Positions 29,767 through 39,406 of a stretch of DNA of 46,274 bases are shown one piece after another. A program made the position numbers and the translations under genes. How positions within the stretch are numbered: position 1 is the stretch's first letter; each line of letters starts with the position of its first letter. Source of the DNA: Phycisphaera sp. (GTDB taxonomy: Bacteria > Planctomycetota > Phycisphaerae > Phycisphaerales > SM1A02); the NCBI GenBank assembly GCA_016124975.1, contig WGMP01000032.1, positions 1 through 46,274 of the forward strand, written 5' to 3'. A model generated the notes under the pieces. The model worked only from the letters and a program-made list of their open reading frames with translations. It searched no databases and was not told where the DNA came from.

Positions 29767-30704
29767 ACGAATCGCACGGTCAGGCGACCACGGTCGGTGT
29801 GAGGTCCGCGCGCTGGCGCGTGGCGGGCGAGGGGACGCCGTGCCTCTCGAAGCTGGGCCTCTCGAAGTTCAACCGTTCGACGCCGTGCCCGTCCGCCCCC
29901 GTTCGCGCGCGTCGGTTTCTCGCGACCTGCGCCTCCGTCCTCATCGCATGCCTTCCCGCGGCGCCGCTTGGCTGCGCCACGGTGCCCGAGACGGGGCGCA
30001 CGCAGTTCGTGGCGCTGTCGCCGTCCGCGGAGCGAAGCCTCGGCGAGGCGGCCTTCGAGGAGATGCTTGCGGGTGCGAAGGTGATCACGAGCGGCCCTGA
30101 GTTTGCGCGCGTGCAGCGGGTCGGCCAGCGCATCGCGGAGGCGTCGAACAGGCGATATCCGCAGGCTTGCGCGGACTTCGCGTGGCAGTTCGCGCTCATC
30201 GACACCCCCGAGGTCAACGCGTGGATGCTTCCTGGCGGGAAGAGCGGCGTGAACATGGGGCTCTTGACGGTCGCCACGACCGACGACGAGCTCGCCGTCG
30301 TCATCGGTCACGAGGCCGCGCACGCGATCGCGCGCCACGGCGCCGAGCGGATCTCGCGCGGCATGGCCGCGCAGGTCGTCTTCGGCGTCGCAGCCGCGAG
30401 CGGGGAGGTCGACCCCGCGCTCGTCGAGGCGACGGCCGTGGCGTACGGCGCGCTCGGCGAGACCGCGTTCAGCCGAGGCGAGGAGAGCGAGGCCGACCAC
30501 ATTGGCCTCCTGATCGCTGCGGACGCGGGCTACGACCCGCGCGCGGCGCTCGAGTTCTGGCGCAAGATGGGCGCGCTCGGCGGCGAGAAGCCGCCTGAGT
30601 TTCTCTCGACCCATCCGAGCGACGAGACGCGCGCGGCGCGGCTCGCGCAGCTCATGCCGCAGGCGCTCGAGGTCTATCGGCGCGCCAAGGAAGCGGGTCG
30701 CTGA
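29757..30704 (+). CDS. M48-family metalloprotease, lipoprotein
   Basis: The 315-residue protein is a zinc protease of the M48 family, like the periplasmic chaperone-protease group (LoiP/BepA type). It has the zinc site GHEAAHAIARH (HExxH) and the third ligand Glu in EESEADHIGL. An STHPSDETR motif near the end is typical of the family. A hydrophobic stretch ends in LGCAT at about residue 76, a good lipobox, but the signal begins only near residue 53. Translation may therefore start later than the ATG at 29757, which has an excellent GGAGGA seven bases upstream. The gene abuts mlaE with no gap, which suggests a role in outer-membrane quality control. Confidence 0.85.
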   Translation: MHRDESHGQATTVGVRSARWRVAGEGTPCLSKLGLSKFNRSTPCPSAPVRARRFLATCASVLIACLPAAPLGCATVPETGRTQFVALSPSAERSLGEAAFEEMLAGAKVITSGPEFARVQRVGQRIAEASNRRYPQACADFAWQFALIDTPEVNAWMLPGGKSGVNMGLLTVATTDDELAVVIGHEAAHAIARHGAERISRGMAAQVVFGVAAASGEVDPALVEATAVAYGALGETAFSRGEESEADHIGLLIAADAGYDPRAALEFWRKMGALGGEKPPEFLSTHPSDETRAARLAQLMPQALEVYRRAKEAGR

Positions 30705-31850
30705 ATGGCGGGCGTCGCGGCACGCGCACGCGACCACGCGGCGGTCGCACCGCTGCGGGTGTCGGACGACGGAGGCTCGCTGCGCATCTCGCCCGAGGGG
30801 CCGCTCACGAACGAGACCGTGGGCGCCATGCGCCGCGCGCTCGAGGCCGCGCTGCCTGCGCGACTGACCGCACCCGTCACGCTCGACCTCTCGCGCGTCG
30901 ACGCGCTTGACGCGGCGGGCGTGTCGGTCGCGGTCTTTCTCTTCAGGCTCGCCTCGGCGGCGGGCGTCGGCTTCACGCTCGAAGGGGCCGACCGCGACCG
31001 CAAGCTGCTCGTCGACCTCGCGCTGCGCGGGCAGGAGCCGCAGTCGCCGCCCGCGCCGATCGGGGTCGTGCGCGGAATCGGCGTCGCGTCGATCGACATC
31101 TGGCGCGGCCTCGTCGACCTCGCGCGGTTCATCGGCGAGATCACGCTCGTCCTCGCCGCGATCGCACGCGCCCCGCGACTCCTGCGCGTCCATGACACGA
31201 TCCTCGCGATGGCGCGCCACGGCTCCGACGCGATCCTCGTGGTCGGGCTCCTGGGCTTCCTCATCGGCGCCATCATCGCGTTCCAGACCTTCGACCCGAT
31301 GGCGCGCTATGGCGCATCGCTGCAGGTCGCAGACGTCGTGGCGGTCTCGGTGGTGCGCGAGCTCGGGCCGCTGATCACGGCGATCATCCTCGCGGGCCGC
31401 TCGGGCAGCGCGTTCGCCGCCGAGATCGGCACGATGAAGGTGACGCAGGAGCTCGACGCGCTGCGGACCTTCGGCATCGATCCCGTGCGCTTCCTCGTGA
31501 TCCCGCGCCTCATCGCGGCGACGGTGGTCACGCCCATGCTCGCGGTCTACGCATCGATCCTCGGCGTCGCGGGCGGATTCGTCATCCTCGGCGCGGAGGG
31601 CTTCACGCTGACGCAGTACCTCGACCAGGTGCGCTCGGCGCTCACGGTGGGCGGATTCCTGCAAGGGCTCGCGAAGGCCGCCGTGTTCGCCATCCTCGTC
31701 TCCGCGATCGGCTGCCTCGCTGGCCTGCGCACGGGTCAGGGGCCTGGCGCCGTCGGCCTCAGCACCACCCGCGCGGTCGTCGCGGGGATCGTCGCCATCA
31801 TCGTCGCCGACAGCCTGCTCGGCGCATTCTTCTACGCGCTCGACATCTGA
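30705..31850 (+). CDS. mlaE: MlaE-family lipid transport permease with fused STAS domain
   Basis: The 381-residue protein joins an N-terminal STAS-like domain (about residues 15-110, with LDLSRVDALDAAGVSVAV) to an MlaE permease core (about 125-380). The core contains GFLIGAIIAFQ, VRELGPLITAIILAGRSGSAFAAE and the EIGTMKVTQELDAL coupling segment. In E. coli the STAS part is a separate subunit, MlaB, so this is a natural MlaB-MlaE fusion, as known in other phyla. It would move phospholipids between the membranes. It starts directly after the protease stop codon. Confidence 0.9.
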   Translation: MAGVAARARDHAAVAPLRVSDDGGSLRISPEGPLTNETVGAMRRALEAALPARLTAPVTLDLSRVDALDAAGVSVAVFLFRLASAAGVGFTLEGADRDRKLLVDLALRGQEPQSPPAPIGVVRGIGVASIDIWRGLVDLARFIGEITLVLAAIARAPRLLRVHDTILAMARHGSDAILVVGLLGFLIGAIIAFQTFDPMARYGASLQVADVVAVSVVRELGPLITAIILAGRSGSAFAAEIGTMKVTQELDALRTFGIDPVRFLVIPRLIAATVVTPMLAVYASILGVAGGFVILGAEGFTLTQYLDQVRSALTVGGFLQGLAKAAVFAILVSAIGCLAGLRTGQGPGAVGLSTTRAVVAGIVAIIVADSLLGAFFYALDI

Positions 31851-31868
31851 TCCGCCGCCCACGACGCC

Positions 31869-32666
31869 ATGCAGGAAGCAGCCACGCCAAGCCCCCGCGC
31901 ACCGCAGCCCGAACGGGCCGTGGCGATGTCGCTGCGCGGCGTGACCATCGGCTACGGCAGGCCGATCGTCGAGGGCATCGACCTCGATGTCCTCCGCGGC
32001 GAGATCCTCTTCATCGGCGGCGGCTCGGGCTGCGGAAAGACCACGCTCCTCAACTGCATGACCGCGCTCCTCAAGCCGCTCGCGGGGTCGATCACGCTTG
32101 ACGGCGTCGACCTCGCGACGGCCGACCGCGAGGCGCTCATGCGCGCGCGCCGCCTCTTCGGCGTGATGTACCAGCTCGGCGCCCTCTTCGGCGGAAAGAC
32201 GCTTCTCGAGAACGTGCGCCTCCCGCTCGAGGAGTTCACGCGGCTCGACGACGACACGATGGACGACATCGCGCGCGCGAAGCTCGGTCTCGTCGGGCTC
32301 GGCGCGCACGCGCACAAGCGGCCCTCCGAGATCTCGGGCGGCATGCAGAAGCGCGCCGCGATCGCGCGCGCGCTCGCGCTCGACCCGCCGATCGTCTTCC
32401 TCGACGAGCCGAGCGCGGGCCTCGACCCCGTCACGAGCGCCGACATCGACGCCATGATCGTCGCGCTGAACCGCATGCTCGGAACGACCTTCGTGATCGT
32501 CTCGCACGAGCTCGCGAGCATTCTCTCGATCGGACACCGCTTCGCCATGCTCGACGGTGCGCGCAGGCGGCTCGTCGCGCTCGGCCCGCCCGCGGAGCTG
32601 CGCGACCATTCGGAAGACGAGTGGGTCCGCCGATTCCTCAACAGGGTTCCCACGCAGGAGGCATGA
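31869..32666 (+). CDS. mlaF: MlaF-family lipid transport ATPase
   Basis: The 265-residue ABC ATPase shows Walker A GGGSGCGKTTLLN, the Q-loop region VMYQLGALFGG typical of the MlaF type, the signature ISGGMQKRAAIARAL, Walker B IVFLDEPSAGLDPV and the H-loop VSHELASIL. It energises the MlaE permease from the cytoplasm. The ATG at 31869 is 18 bases after mlaE; an inner ATG at 31926 is an alternative start close to the domain boundary. Confidence 0.93.
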   Translation: MQEAATPSPRAPQPERAVAMSLRGVTIGYGRPIVEGIDLDVLRGEILFIGGGSGCGKTTLLNCMTALLKPLAGSITLDGVDLATADREALMRARRLFGVMYQLGALFGGKTLLENVRLPLEEFTRLDDDTMDDIARAKLGLVGLGAHAHKRPSEISGGMQKRAAIARALALDPPIVFLDEPSAGLDPVTSADIDAMIVALNRMLGTTFVIVSHELASILSIGHRFAMLDGARRRLVALGPPAELRDHSEDEWVRRFLNRVPTQEA

Positions 32667-32739
32667 TGCACGCCATGCACAGATCGACGAACGGTCGCGC
32701 GCGCCGCACCGCAGCACGCAGTCATCGCGGAGACACGCC

Positions 32740-33879
32740 ATGAGCTCCACGCGCGAACTCACGGTCGGCCTCTTCGTGATCGCGTCGACGGCGCTCGCGC
32801 TCGGCGGCGTCATCGCCATCGGCTCGGGCACGCTGTTCAAGCACACCGAGACGATCGAGACCTCGACCACGGACTCCGTGAACGGCCTGCAGATCGGAAG
32901 CCCCGTCAAGTACCGCGGCGTGCCGATCGGCGAAGTGAGCTCGATCAGCTTCGCGGACCGACTCTATCCCGCGGGCATCGACGACTTCGACTTCGCGAGC
33001 CCCGTGGTGATCCGCATGAAGGTGCGGCTCGAGGTCTTCGGTCCCGAGCAGTCTGAGCGCTTCACGCAGAGCATCGACGACGGCGTCGCGCGCGGACTGC
33101 GGGCGCGCCTCACCTCCGCGGGCCTCACGGGCGGGCTCTTCGTCGACCTCGACCTCAGCGATCCGACGCTGTTCCCGCCCGCGAAGCCGCCGTTCGAGCC
33201 GGAGTATCCGTACATTCCCGCGGCTCCGAGCAGGCTCGACCAGCTCATCGACCGCATCCAGGTCATCGCCGCGAACCTCTCGGAGGTCGACTTCTCCTCG
33301 ATCGGCGGCTCGCTGCAGAAGACGATCGACGGAATCGACGGCGTGGTGGCGCGGCGCGTCGATCCGATGCTCGCGGAGAGCCAGAGGTTCATCGCCGAGC
33401 TGCGCGAGTCGAACGCACGGCTGCGGGCGATCCTCGACGACCCCGCGATCGGCGAGACGCTGGCCAACGCCTCCGCGTTCACGGGCGAGATTCGCAAGGG
33501 ATTCGACGGCAGCTCCGACGACCTGCGCACGGCGCTGGCGGAGATTCCGCGCCTCATGACGAGCGCGCGCGAGGCGGCGGAGCGGCTCGACGGCATGCTT
33601 GCGTCCGAGGAGGTGCGCAAGATCGTCGACGGACTCGGCGGCGTGGTCGATGAGATCGGCCCGACGGTCGCCGAGTATCGCGGCATCGGCGCGCGGATCC
33701 AGCGGATTCTCGACGACGAGAGCCCCGAGATCAGGCGGCTGGTCGACGCGCTGCGCCGCACCGCGCAGCATCTCGAGGAGATCAGCGGCCGTGCGCGGCG
33801 CGATCCAGGCGAGCTGCTCTTCGGCGCGCCGCCCGCGCCGTTGCCGCCGGGCGCACCCGCAGAGGGAGGCAGGCGATGA
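32740..33879 (+). CDS. mlaD: MlaD-like MCE-domain lipid-binding protein
   Basis: The 379-residue protein has an N-terminal membrane helix (ELTVGLFVIASTALALGGVIA), one MCE domain (about residues 38-125, with GLQIGSPVKYRGVPIGEV and LRARLTSAGLTGGLFVDL) and then a long helical stretch to about 350. MCE proteins form hexameric rings or tubes that carry lipids across the periplasm. The long helical tail is more like the needle-forming members than the short E. coli MlaD (183 residues). The ATG at 32740 has GGAG eight bases upstream. The stop overlaps the next start (ATGA). Confidence 0.9.
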   Translation: MSSTRELTVGLFVIASTALALGGVIAIGSGTLFKHTETIETSTTDSVNGLQIGSPVKYRGVPIGEVSSISFADRLYPAGIDDFDFASPVVIRMKVRLEVFGPEQSERFTQSIDDGVARGLRARLTSAGLTGGLFVDLDLSDPTLFPPAKPPFEPEYPYIPAAPSRLDQLIDRIQVIAANLSEVDFSSIGGSLQKTIDGIDGVVARRVDPMLAESQRFIAELRESNARLRAILDDPAIGETLANASAFTGEIRKGFDGSSDDLRTALAEIPRLMTSAREAAERLDGMLASEEVRKIVDGLGGVVDEIGPTVAEYRGIGARIQRILDDESPEIRRLVDALRRTAQHLEEISGRARRDPGELLFGAPPAPLPPGAPAEGGRR

Positions 33880-34619
33880 CGCTGCACCGATGGAAGGAGC
33901 GCGAGATGATCGATGGAAGCGGTGAACCGTGTGCGCGGAGAGACGCGCGTGGCCTCGCACGATGGATGCTTCTCGCCGCGGCCTGCGGCGCGGCCGTCGC
34001 GGCGTGTGGCTGCTCGCTCTTCGACAGGCAGCCGCGGCCGCAGGCGAGCTACATGCTGTCGCCGCCCGAGCAGCAGCCCGTGACGGGCGAGCGGGCGGCG
34101 TCGATCGAGGTGCGTCGCTTCGGCGCGGTCGCGCCCTTCGACGAGCGGCCGTTCCTCTATCGGACGACCGACGGCACCTGGCGCGCCGACGCCGACGCGG
34201 GATTCGTCGCGCTGCCGTCCGACATGATGATGGTCGCGATCGCGCGCGCGCTTGAGCGCTCGGGCCGCGCCGAGGTCGTGGCGATCGAGGGCACGCCGCT
34301 GCGCCTCGACTTTGCGCTCGACGGCGTGATCGAGGCCTTCTACGCCGACTACTCCGACGCGGCCGCGCCCGTCGCGATCGTCTCGCTGCGGGGATATCTG
34401 GTCGATCGGCGGGCGGCGGGCGGAACGCTGGTCGCGCAGATGATGGGCAACGGCCGCGCGCCGATCCTCGGTGCACGCACCTCGGACGTCGCCGATGCAT
34501 TCTCGGCCGCAGCAGGTGCTGCGATCGCGGAACTCATCGAGGCGCTTCCGAAGGGCCGCGTCGACGGGGCGGCCGATGCCGCGACCGATGCCGCGACGCG
34601 CGACACAGGCGCGCGCTGA
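33876..34619 (+). CDS. PqiC-like ABC transport auxiliary lipoprotein
   Basis: The 247-residue product has a late signal peptide ending in an ACGC lipobox (Cys about residue 46). The mature part has the sequence signs of the auxiliary lipoproteins that sit with MCE transporters: SYMLSPPEQQP, IEVRRFGAVAPFDERPFLYR and GRAPILGARTSDVADAFSAA. PqiC is the outer-membrane anchor of the PqiABC lipid system. The ATG overlaps the mlaD stop. Its C-terminus is Ala/Asp/Thr-rich low complexity. The gene closes the mla operon, 39 bases before menF. Confidence 0.8.
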   Translation: MTLHRWKEREMIDGSGEPCARRDARGLARWMLLAAACGAAVAACGCSLFDRQPRPQASYMLSPPEQQPVTGERAASIEVRRFGAVAPFDERPFLYRTTDGTWRADADAGFVALPSDMMMVAIARALERSGRAEVVAIEGTPLRLDFALDGVIEAFYADYSDAAAPVAIVSLRGYLVDRRAAGGTLVAQMMGNGRAPILGARTSDVADAFSAAAGAAIAELIEALPKGRVDGAADAATDAATRDTGAR

Positions 34620-34643
34620 GCCGCACGCCGCGCCTGTTGAGCC

Positions 34644-34649
34644 TACGCT
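34644..34649 (+). promoter_or_regulatory. Probable -10 box (TACGCT) for the men operon
   Basis: TACGCT ends nine bases before the menF ATG, and no ribosome site intervenes. It marks the likely start of the menaquinone operon, separate from the mla operon upstream. Confidence 0.45.
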
Positions 34650-34658
34650 ACGCCTTCC

Positions 34659-36032
34659 ATGTCGACGGGCGCCTCAGAGCGATCCACCCAGCACCTCGAC
34701 GGGCCGAACTCGCCCGCGCGCGTCGCGCGCATCCTGGCGTCGCGGCTCGCGGCGATGCCTGCGCCCGACGGCGTCCGCGCACCGGGTTTCGTGCGGCTCG
34801 AGATGCCCGTGGACGCGACCGACATCCTGTCATGGCTCCGCGCGGCGCCGAAGGGCGCGCGGCGCTACTTTCGCGACCGAAGCGCGCGGCTCGAGGCCGC
34901 AGGCGTCGGCGTCGCACACCGTGCCGACTTCGGCGCGCACGACCTCGTCGAGCAGCGGAGCCCGACGGGGGCCTCGCAGCGCGGATCGGTGTGGTTCCTC
35001 GCGATGCCGTTCGACCGCGCGCGGCCGCGCGAGGACGCGTGGCGCGCGTTCGCCGACGACCACTGCGTGCTTCCGGTCGTCGAGTTCCGTCGCGACGGCG
35101 AGTCGCACGCGCTCGCGGTGAACCTGTCCGACGATGCGGGTGCGCGCGACGCTACGATCGCGCTTCTCGAGAGGCTCGCCGAGTCCCGCGACGAGTGCGC
35201 CATCGAGCCCGCGCTTGTGCGCGAGTCGGACGGCGATGGCGAGGCTGCGTGGACGCGCTCGGTGCGCGGCGGGCTCGACGCGATCGCGCGCGGCGAGCTG
35301 CGCAAGATCGTCCTCGCGCGCACGCGGCGCTATCACGCGAGCGGCGCGCTCGACCCCGTCACCGTGCTCGCGCGCCTCGCGGCACGCGAAGTGCGCGGCT
35401 TCCGATTCCTCGTCGAGGCGGGCGCGGGCCGCGCCTTCCTCGGCGTGACGCCCGAGCGGCTCGTCTCGCGCAGCGGCCGCATCGCGCGCAGCGAGGCCGT
35501 CGCGGGCACGCGCCCGCGCGGCGTCGACACGGTGGCGGACCGCCTTCTCGGCGAGTCGCTGATGGCGAGCGCGAAGGACCGCCGCGAGCACGAGCTTGTG
35601 ATCGAGCGCGTGCGCGAGGCGTTGGCGTCGCATGCAAGCTCGCTGCGCGTCGAGACAGAGCCTCGGCTGCGCCGGCTCGCCTATGTGCAGCACCTCGTGA
35701 CGCGCGTGACGGCCGATCTGCGCCCTGGAACGACCGACGCAGAACTCGTGTCGGCGCTCCATCCGACGCCCGCCGTCGCGGGAGCGCCCGTCGCGCGCGC
35801 CATCGCAGCGCTGCGCGAGCTTGAGTCGTTCGACAGGGGCCTCTACGCGGGTCCCGTCGGCGTTGTCTCCCGCGACGGCGCCGAGATCGCGGTCGCCATC
35901 CGATCGGCGCGCCTCGACGGCGACTCGCTCACCGCCTATGCGGGCGCGGGCATCGTCGACGGGTCCGACCCTGCCGACGAGTGGCGCGAGACGGGGCACA
36001 AGCTGCTCGCCTTCGAGCGGCTCGCGACCTGA
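34659..36032 (+). CDS. menF: Isochorismate synthase
   Basis: MenF turns chorismate into isochorismate, the entry step of menaquinone synthesis. The 457-residue protein has a variable N-terminal half and the chorismate-binding C-terminal half (about residues 195-450). That half shows LRKIVLARTRRY, FLGVTPERLVSR, AVAGTRPRG, the LHPTPAVAG motif, ESFDRGLYAGPVG and the magnesium site in YAGAGIVDGSDPADEW. The catalytic Lys in the LRKIVLAR segment is present. Seven men genes follow on the same strand from here, which fixes the role against salicylate or anthranilate relatives. Confidence 0.93.
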   Translation: MSTGASERSTQHLDGPNSPARVARILASRLAAMPAPDGVRAPGFVRLEMPVDATDILSWLRAAPKGARRYFRDRSARLEAAGVGVAHRADFGAHDLVEQRSPTGASQRGSVWFLAMPFDRARPREDAWRAFADDHCVLPVVEFRRDGESHALAVNLSDDAGARDATIALLERLAESRDECAIEPALVRESDGDGEAAWTRSVRGGLDAIARGELRKIVLARTRRYHASGALDPVTVLARLAAREVRGFRFLVEAGAGRAFLGVTPERLVSRSGRIARSEAVAGTRPRGVDTVADRLLGESLMASAKDRREHELVIERVREALASHASSLRVETEPRLRRLAYVQHLVTRVTADLRPGTTDAELVSALHPTPAVAGAPVARAIAALRELESFDRGLYAGPVGVVSRDGAEIAVAIRSARLDGDSLTAYAGAGIVDGSDPADEWRETGHKLLAFERLAT

Positions 36033-36046
36033 TCGAAGCGGACTGC

Positions 36047-36052
36047 TACCTT
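36047..36052 (+). promoter_or_regulatory. Possible internal -10 box (TACCTT) for menD
   Basis: TACCTT ends seven bases before the menD ATG at 36060 and lies in the 27-base gap after menF. It suggests menD and its followers can also be transcribed separately, without a leader. Confidence 0.4.
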
Positions 36053-36059
36053 GCCCGTG

Positions 36060-37772
36060 ATGCGCGGCGCGCCCAACATCAACCTCGCGTGGACCATGCT
36101 CGCGGCCGAGGAGTGCTTTCGCCTCGGCGTGCGCCATGCGGTCGTGAGCCCTGGGTCGCGCAGCGCGCCGCTTGCGGTCGCCTTCGCGCGCCACGGCGGC
36201 ATCGCGGTGCATGTGGCGCACGACGAGCGGGGGGGCGCATTCCTCGCGCTCGGTGTCGGGAAGTCGACGGGCGTTCCCGCGGTGCATGTGACGACGAGCG
36301 GCACGGCGGTCGCGAACACGCTGCCGGCGGTCGTCGAGGCCCGCATGACGCGCGCGCCGCTCCTCGTCTTCGCGGCCGACCGCCCTCCCGAGCTGCGCGA
36401 CTGCGGCGCGAACCAGGCCATTCCGCAGGCGAACCTGCTTGCGGGCGCGGCGCGCTGGTCGGTCGACATGCCCGCGCCGTCGACGGAGGCGCCCGCGGAG
36501 TTCGTGCTCTCGACGGTCGACGAGGCGTTCGCGCGCGCAACGGGCGCCGCAGGCGCGCAGGGCGGCGCGGTGCACCTGAACTGGCAGTTCCGCGAGCCGC
36601 TTGCGCCCGATGTCGCGCCATGGGACGGGGGCTGGCTCTGGAGCGTCAGCCGTTGGATCGAGGACGGTGCGCGACGACCCTGGCGCGAGACGGTGCCTCC
36701 TGTGCCCACGGTTCTCGAGGTGGAGGCGCCGCTCGTCGTCGCGGGCGCGATGCCCGCCGCCGCGCGCGCCTCGCTCGCGGGCTGGAAGGGAACGGTGGTC
36801 GCGGACATCACGAGCTCGCTCGCGGGGACGGGCACGGCGGGTGCGGATCTCGTGCTCCGCGCCGCGTTCGAGGACGACGGCATTCCCGCGCTCGTCGCCG
36901 CGCTCCGCACGGACGCGATCCTCGCCGTCGGCGATGCCGTCGTGTCGAAGCGGCTCGGCGCATGGATCGCCCGCCAATCCTGCGCCGTCACCGCGATCGG
37001 CGGAGGCGACCCGCGCGTCGACGCCGCGCATCGCGTGCGCACGGCCTACGCAGGCCCCGTTCGCCTGGTGGCCGGCAAGGGACTTCGCCCGCATCGCGGG
37101 TGGGCGCGCGCTCTCTCGGTGGCCACGCGCGCAGCGGCGCGGGCGATCCGCGCCGAGGGCCCGCTGTGCGAACCGACCGCGATCGCTGAGGCGACCGCCG
37201 CGTGCGCGAAGCATCCCGAAGGCACGATCTTCTACGGTTCCTCGATGCCCGTCCGCGACGCGGATTTCCTTGCGATCCATCCGCCCGATGGATGGGAGGC
37301 CGCTGCGAACCGCGGCGCGAGCGGAATCGACGGACTCGTCGCGAGCGCCGCGGGCCACGCGGTCGCGGGCGGTGCGCCCGTGGTGGCGTTCGTCGGCGAC
37401 GTGAGCGCGCTGCACGACCTTCCGAGCCTCGGTCTTCTCGGCGCGGTGCGCTCGCCGCTCGTCCTCGTCGTCCTCAACAACGACGGCGGCGGCATCTTCC
37501 GCTATCTGCCGATCGCGAGGCACGACGACGTGTTCGAGCGGCTCTTCACGACGCCGCACGGCCTCGAGATCGCGCCGATCGCGCGCGCCTTTGGCCTTGC
37601 GGTCGAGTCGCCCGCCACGCGAAGGTCGCTCGCTCGCGCCGTCGCGAAGGCGCTGACGCGCGACCGCGCGACGGTGATCGAGGTCCGCTGCGCGCGCGAG
37701 GCGAGCGAGGCGTGTCGCGCGCGCGTCGCGAAGGCGGCGGTCGACGCGCTCGCGCGGGAATTCCGCGGGTGA
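36060..37772 (+). CDS. menD: 2-succinyl-5-enolpyruvyl-6-hydroxy-3-cyclohexene-1-carboxylate (SEPHCHC) synthase
   Basis: MenD is a thiamine-diphosphate enzyme that joins 2-oxoglutarate to isochorismate. The 570-residue protein has the N-terminal [14 protein letters not shown] and the catalytic Glu in [13 protein letters not shown], then [17 protein letters not shown] and [19 protein letters not shown]. The C-terminal ThDP/metal site is GDVSALHDL followed by [12 protein letters not shown]. The ATG at 36060 is chosen; GTG at 36057 and TTG at 36051 are in-frame alternatives. Its stop overlaps the menH start (GTGA). Confidence 0.95.
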   Translation: MRGAPNINLAWTMLAAEECFRLGVRHAVVSPGSRSAPLAVAFARHGGIAVHVAHDERGGAFLALGVGKSTGVPAVHVTTSGTAVANTLPAVVEARMTRAPLLVFAADRPPELRDCGANQAIPQANLLAGAARWSVDMPAPSTEAPAEFVLSTVDEAFARATGAAGAQGGAVHLNWQFREPLAPDVAPWDGGWLWSVSRWIEDGARRPWRETVPPVPTVLEVEAPLVVAGAMPAAARASLAGWKGTVVADITSSLAGTGTAGADLVLRAAFEDDGIPALVAALRTDAILAVGDAVVSKRLGAWIARQSCAVTAIGGGDPRVDAAHRVRTAYAGPVRLVAGKGLRPHRGWARALSVATRAAARAIRAEGPLCEPTAIAEATAACAKHPEGTIFYGSSMPVRDADFLAIHPPDGWEAAANRGASGIDGLVASAAGHAVAGGAPVVAFVGDVSALHDLPSLGLLGAVRSPLVLVVLNNDGGGIFRYLPIARHDDVFERLFTTPHGLEIAPIARAFGLAVESPATRRSLARAVAKALTRDRATVIEVRCAREASEACRARVAKAAVDALAREFRG

Positions 37773-38503
37773 GTCGCGTCGCGCTCGTGCACGGGTTCCT
37801 CGGGTCGCCCGCCGACTGGGCCGATGTCCTCGCGCATCTCACGCCACGCGTCGCGTGCGACTGCGTGCCGCTCGCGGAGCTTGGCTGCGCCTCGGTCGCC
37901 GACGCGGCGCGCACCCTCGCGGCGCAGCTCGAGCGCGCGCCGTGCGACGCGCTCGTCGGCTACTCGATGGGCGGGCGCATCGCGCTCGAGCTCGCGGCCA
38001 CGCGGCCCGAGCTCGCGCCGCGGCTCGTCCTTCTCTCTGCGGGTCCCGGGCTCGAGGATCCCGCCGAACGCGCGCGTCGCGCCGCCGAGGACGATGCGCG
38101 CGCCTCCGAGCTCCTGCGCGACGGCCTCGATGCCTTCGTCGACCGCTGGTATCGCCTCGCGCTCTTCGCGCCGTTCGCCGCGCATCGCTCGTTCGCCGAC
38201 GCGCGCGCGCGCCGCGTCCACGGAGACGCTGCGTTCTGGGCGCGCTGCGTGGCGGGCTGCTCGCCGGGCCGCGCCGAGCCGCGCTGGAGCGCGCTGCCCG
38301 CGCTCGCCGCGCGCACGGTCTTCGTCGCGGGCGCGCTCGACGAGCGATATGCTGCGTTCGCCGCGCGCGCGGGAGTTCTCGCGCCCGCGCTGCGCACGGA
38401 GATCGTCGCGGGAGCGGGGCATGTCCTTCCGCTCGAGGCGCCCGACGCCTGCGCGCGCATCATCGAGTCAGTTCTCCCGAGAAACCGAGCGAACACGCCA
38501 TGA
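37769..38503 (+). CDS. menH: SHCHC synthase (alpha/beta hydrolase)
   Basis: MenH removes pyruvate from the MenD product. The 244-residue hydrolase shows [15 protein letters not shown], the nucleophile elbow [13 protein letters not shown] with Ser near residue 69, an acidic residue in GALDERY and the catalytic His in [11 protein letters not shown]. Length and motifs match MenH, and its place between menD and menB confirms the role. It overlaps both neighbours by four bases, with a GTG start. Confidence 0.9.
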   Translation: MSRVALVHGFLGSPADWADVLAHLTPRVACDCVPLAELGCASVADAARTLAAQLERAPCDALVGYSMGGRIALELAATRPELAPRLVLLSAGPGLEDPAERARRAAEDDARASELLRDGLDAFVDRWYRLALFAPFAAHRSFADARARRVHGDAAFWARCVAGCSPGRAEPRWSALPALAARTVFVAGALDERYAAFAARAGVLAPALRTEIVAGAGHVLPLEAPDACARIIESVLPRNRANTP

Positions 38504-39378
38504 CGACAGCCTATCCAGCAGCGAAGCCGACCACGGAGACCACCGAGAAGATCCGCCCCGCGCTCGAGTGGAGGGCCGCGCCCGCAGGGCAGGGCTTCGC
38601 CGAGGTGAAGTACCACAAGGCCGAGCGCATCGCGAAGATCACGATCAACCGCCCCGAGGTGCGCAACTCGTTCACGCCGCGCACCGTCGAGGAGATGCGT
38701 GCGGCGCTCCTCGACGCGAAGCTCGACAAGGAGATCGGCGCCGTCATCCTCTGCGGCGAAGGCGAGCGCGCCTTCTGCGCGGGCGGCGACCAGCGCGTGC
38801 GCGGGCACTCGGGCTACCGCTCCGAGGCGGGAAGCGAGATGCTGAACGTGCTCGAGTTCCAGCGCGAGATCCGCACCTGCCCGAAGCCCGTCGTCGCCAT
38901 GGTGGCGGGCTGGTCGATCGGCGGCGGGCATGTCCTCCACATGATGTGCGACCTCACGATCGCCGCGGAGAACGCGCGCTTCGGCCAGGTCGGCCCGCGC
39001 ATGGGCAGCTTCGACGGCGGCTACGGCGCGAGCTACATGGCGCGCATCATCGGGCAGAAGCGCGCGAGGGAGATGTGGTTCCTCTGCCGCAGCTACTCTG
39101 CGCAGGAGGCGAAGGAGATGGGCCTCGTGAACTGCGTCGTCCCCGTCGCGGACCTCGAGGAGGTCACCGTGCAGTGGTGCCGCGAGATGCTCGCGAACTC
39201 GCCGACCGCGATCCGCGCGCTCAAGGCCGCGCTCAACGCCGACTGCGACGGCCAGGCGGGCCTGCAGGAGCTCGCGGGGATCGCCACCATGCTCTACTAC
39301 ATGACCGACGAGGCGAAGGAGGGCCGCGATGCGCAGCTCTCGAAGCGCCCCGCCGATTTCCGCAAGTTCGCGCCGTGA
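38500..39378 (+). CDS. menB: 1,4-dihydroxy-2-naphthoyl-CoA synthase
   Basis: MenB closes the second ring of the naphthoquinone from succinylbenzoyl-CoA. The 292-residue crotonase-fold protein shows [17 protein letters not shown], the oxyanion-hole segment [32 protein letters not shown] and the MenB-specific [19 protein letters not shown] with the catalytic Asp. It closes with [18 protein letters not shown], a typical MenB end. It overlaps the menH stop (ATGA). The long Thr/Pro-rich N-terminus is as in other bacterial MenB proteins. Confidence 0.96.
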   Translation: MTTAYPAAKPTTETTEKIRPALEWRAAPAGQGFAEVKYHKAERIAKITINRPEVRNSFTPRTVEEMRAALLDAKLDKEIGAVILCGEGERAFCAGGDQRVRGHSGYRSEAGSEMLNVLEFQREIRTCPKPVVAMVAGWSIGGGHVLHMMCDLTIAAENARFGQVGPRMGSFDGGYGASYMARIIGQKRAREMWFLCRSYSAQEAKEMGLVNCVVPVADLEEVTVQWCREMLANSPTAIRALKAALNADCDGQAGLQELAGIATMLYYMTDEAKEGRDAQLSKRPADFRKFAP

Positions 39379-39406
39379 ACGGCGCACGCAGGAGGCCGTC
39401 GGTTCG

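Noticed and set aside
28806-32909. A minus-strand frame open for 1367 codons across the protease, mlaE, mlaF and the start of mlaD
   Set aside because: The translation upstream of 29561 is Arg/Glu/Asp-rich without domains, opposite to well-defined genes. It is a by-product of GC-rich third positions. Only the last 251 residues are a plausible protein.
34830-37559. A 909-codon minus-strand frame opposite menF and menD
   Set aside because: Low-complexity Arg/Ala/Asp translation antisense to two certain enzymes; no ribosome site or domain.
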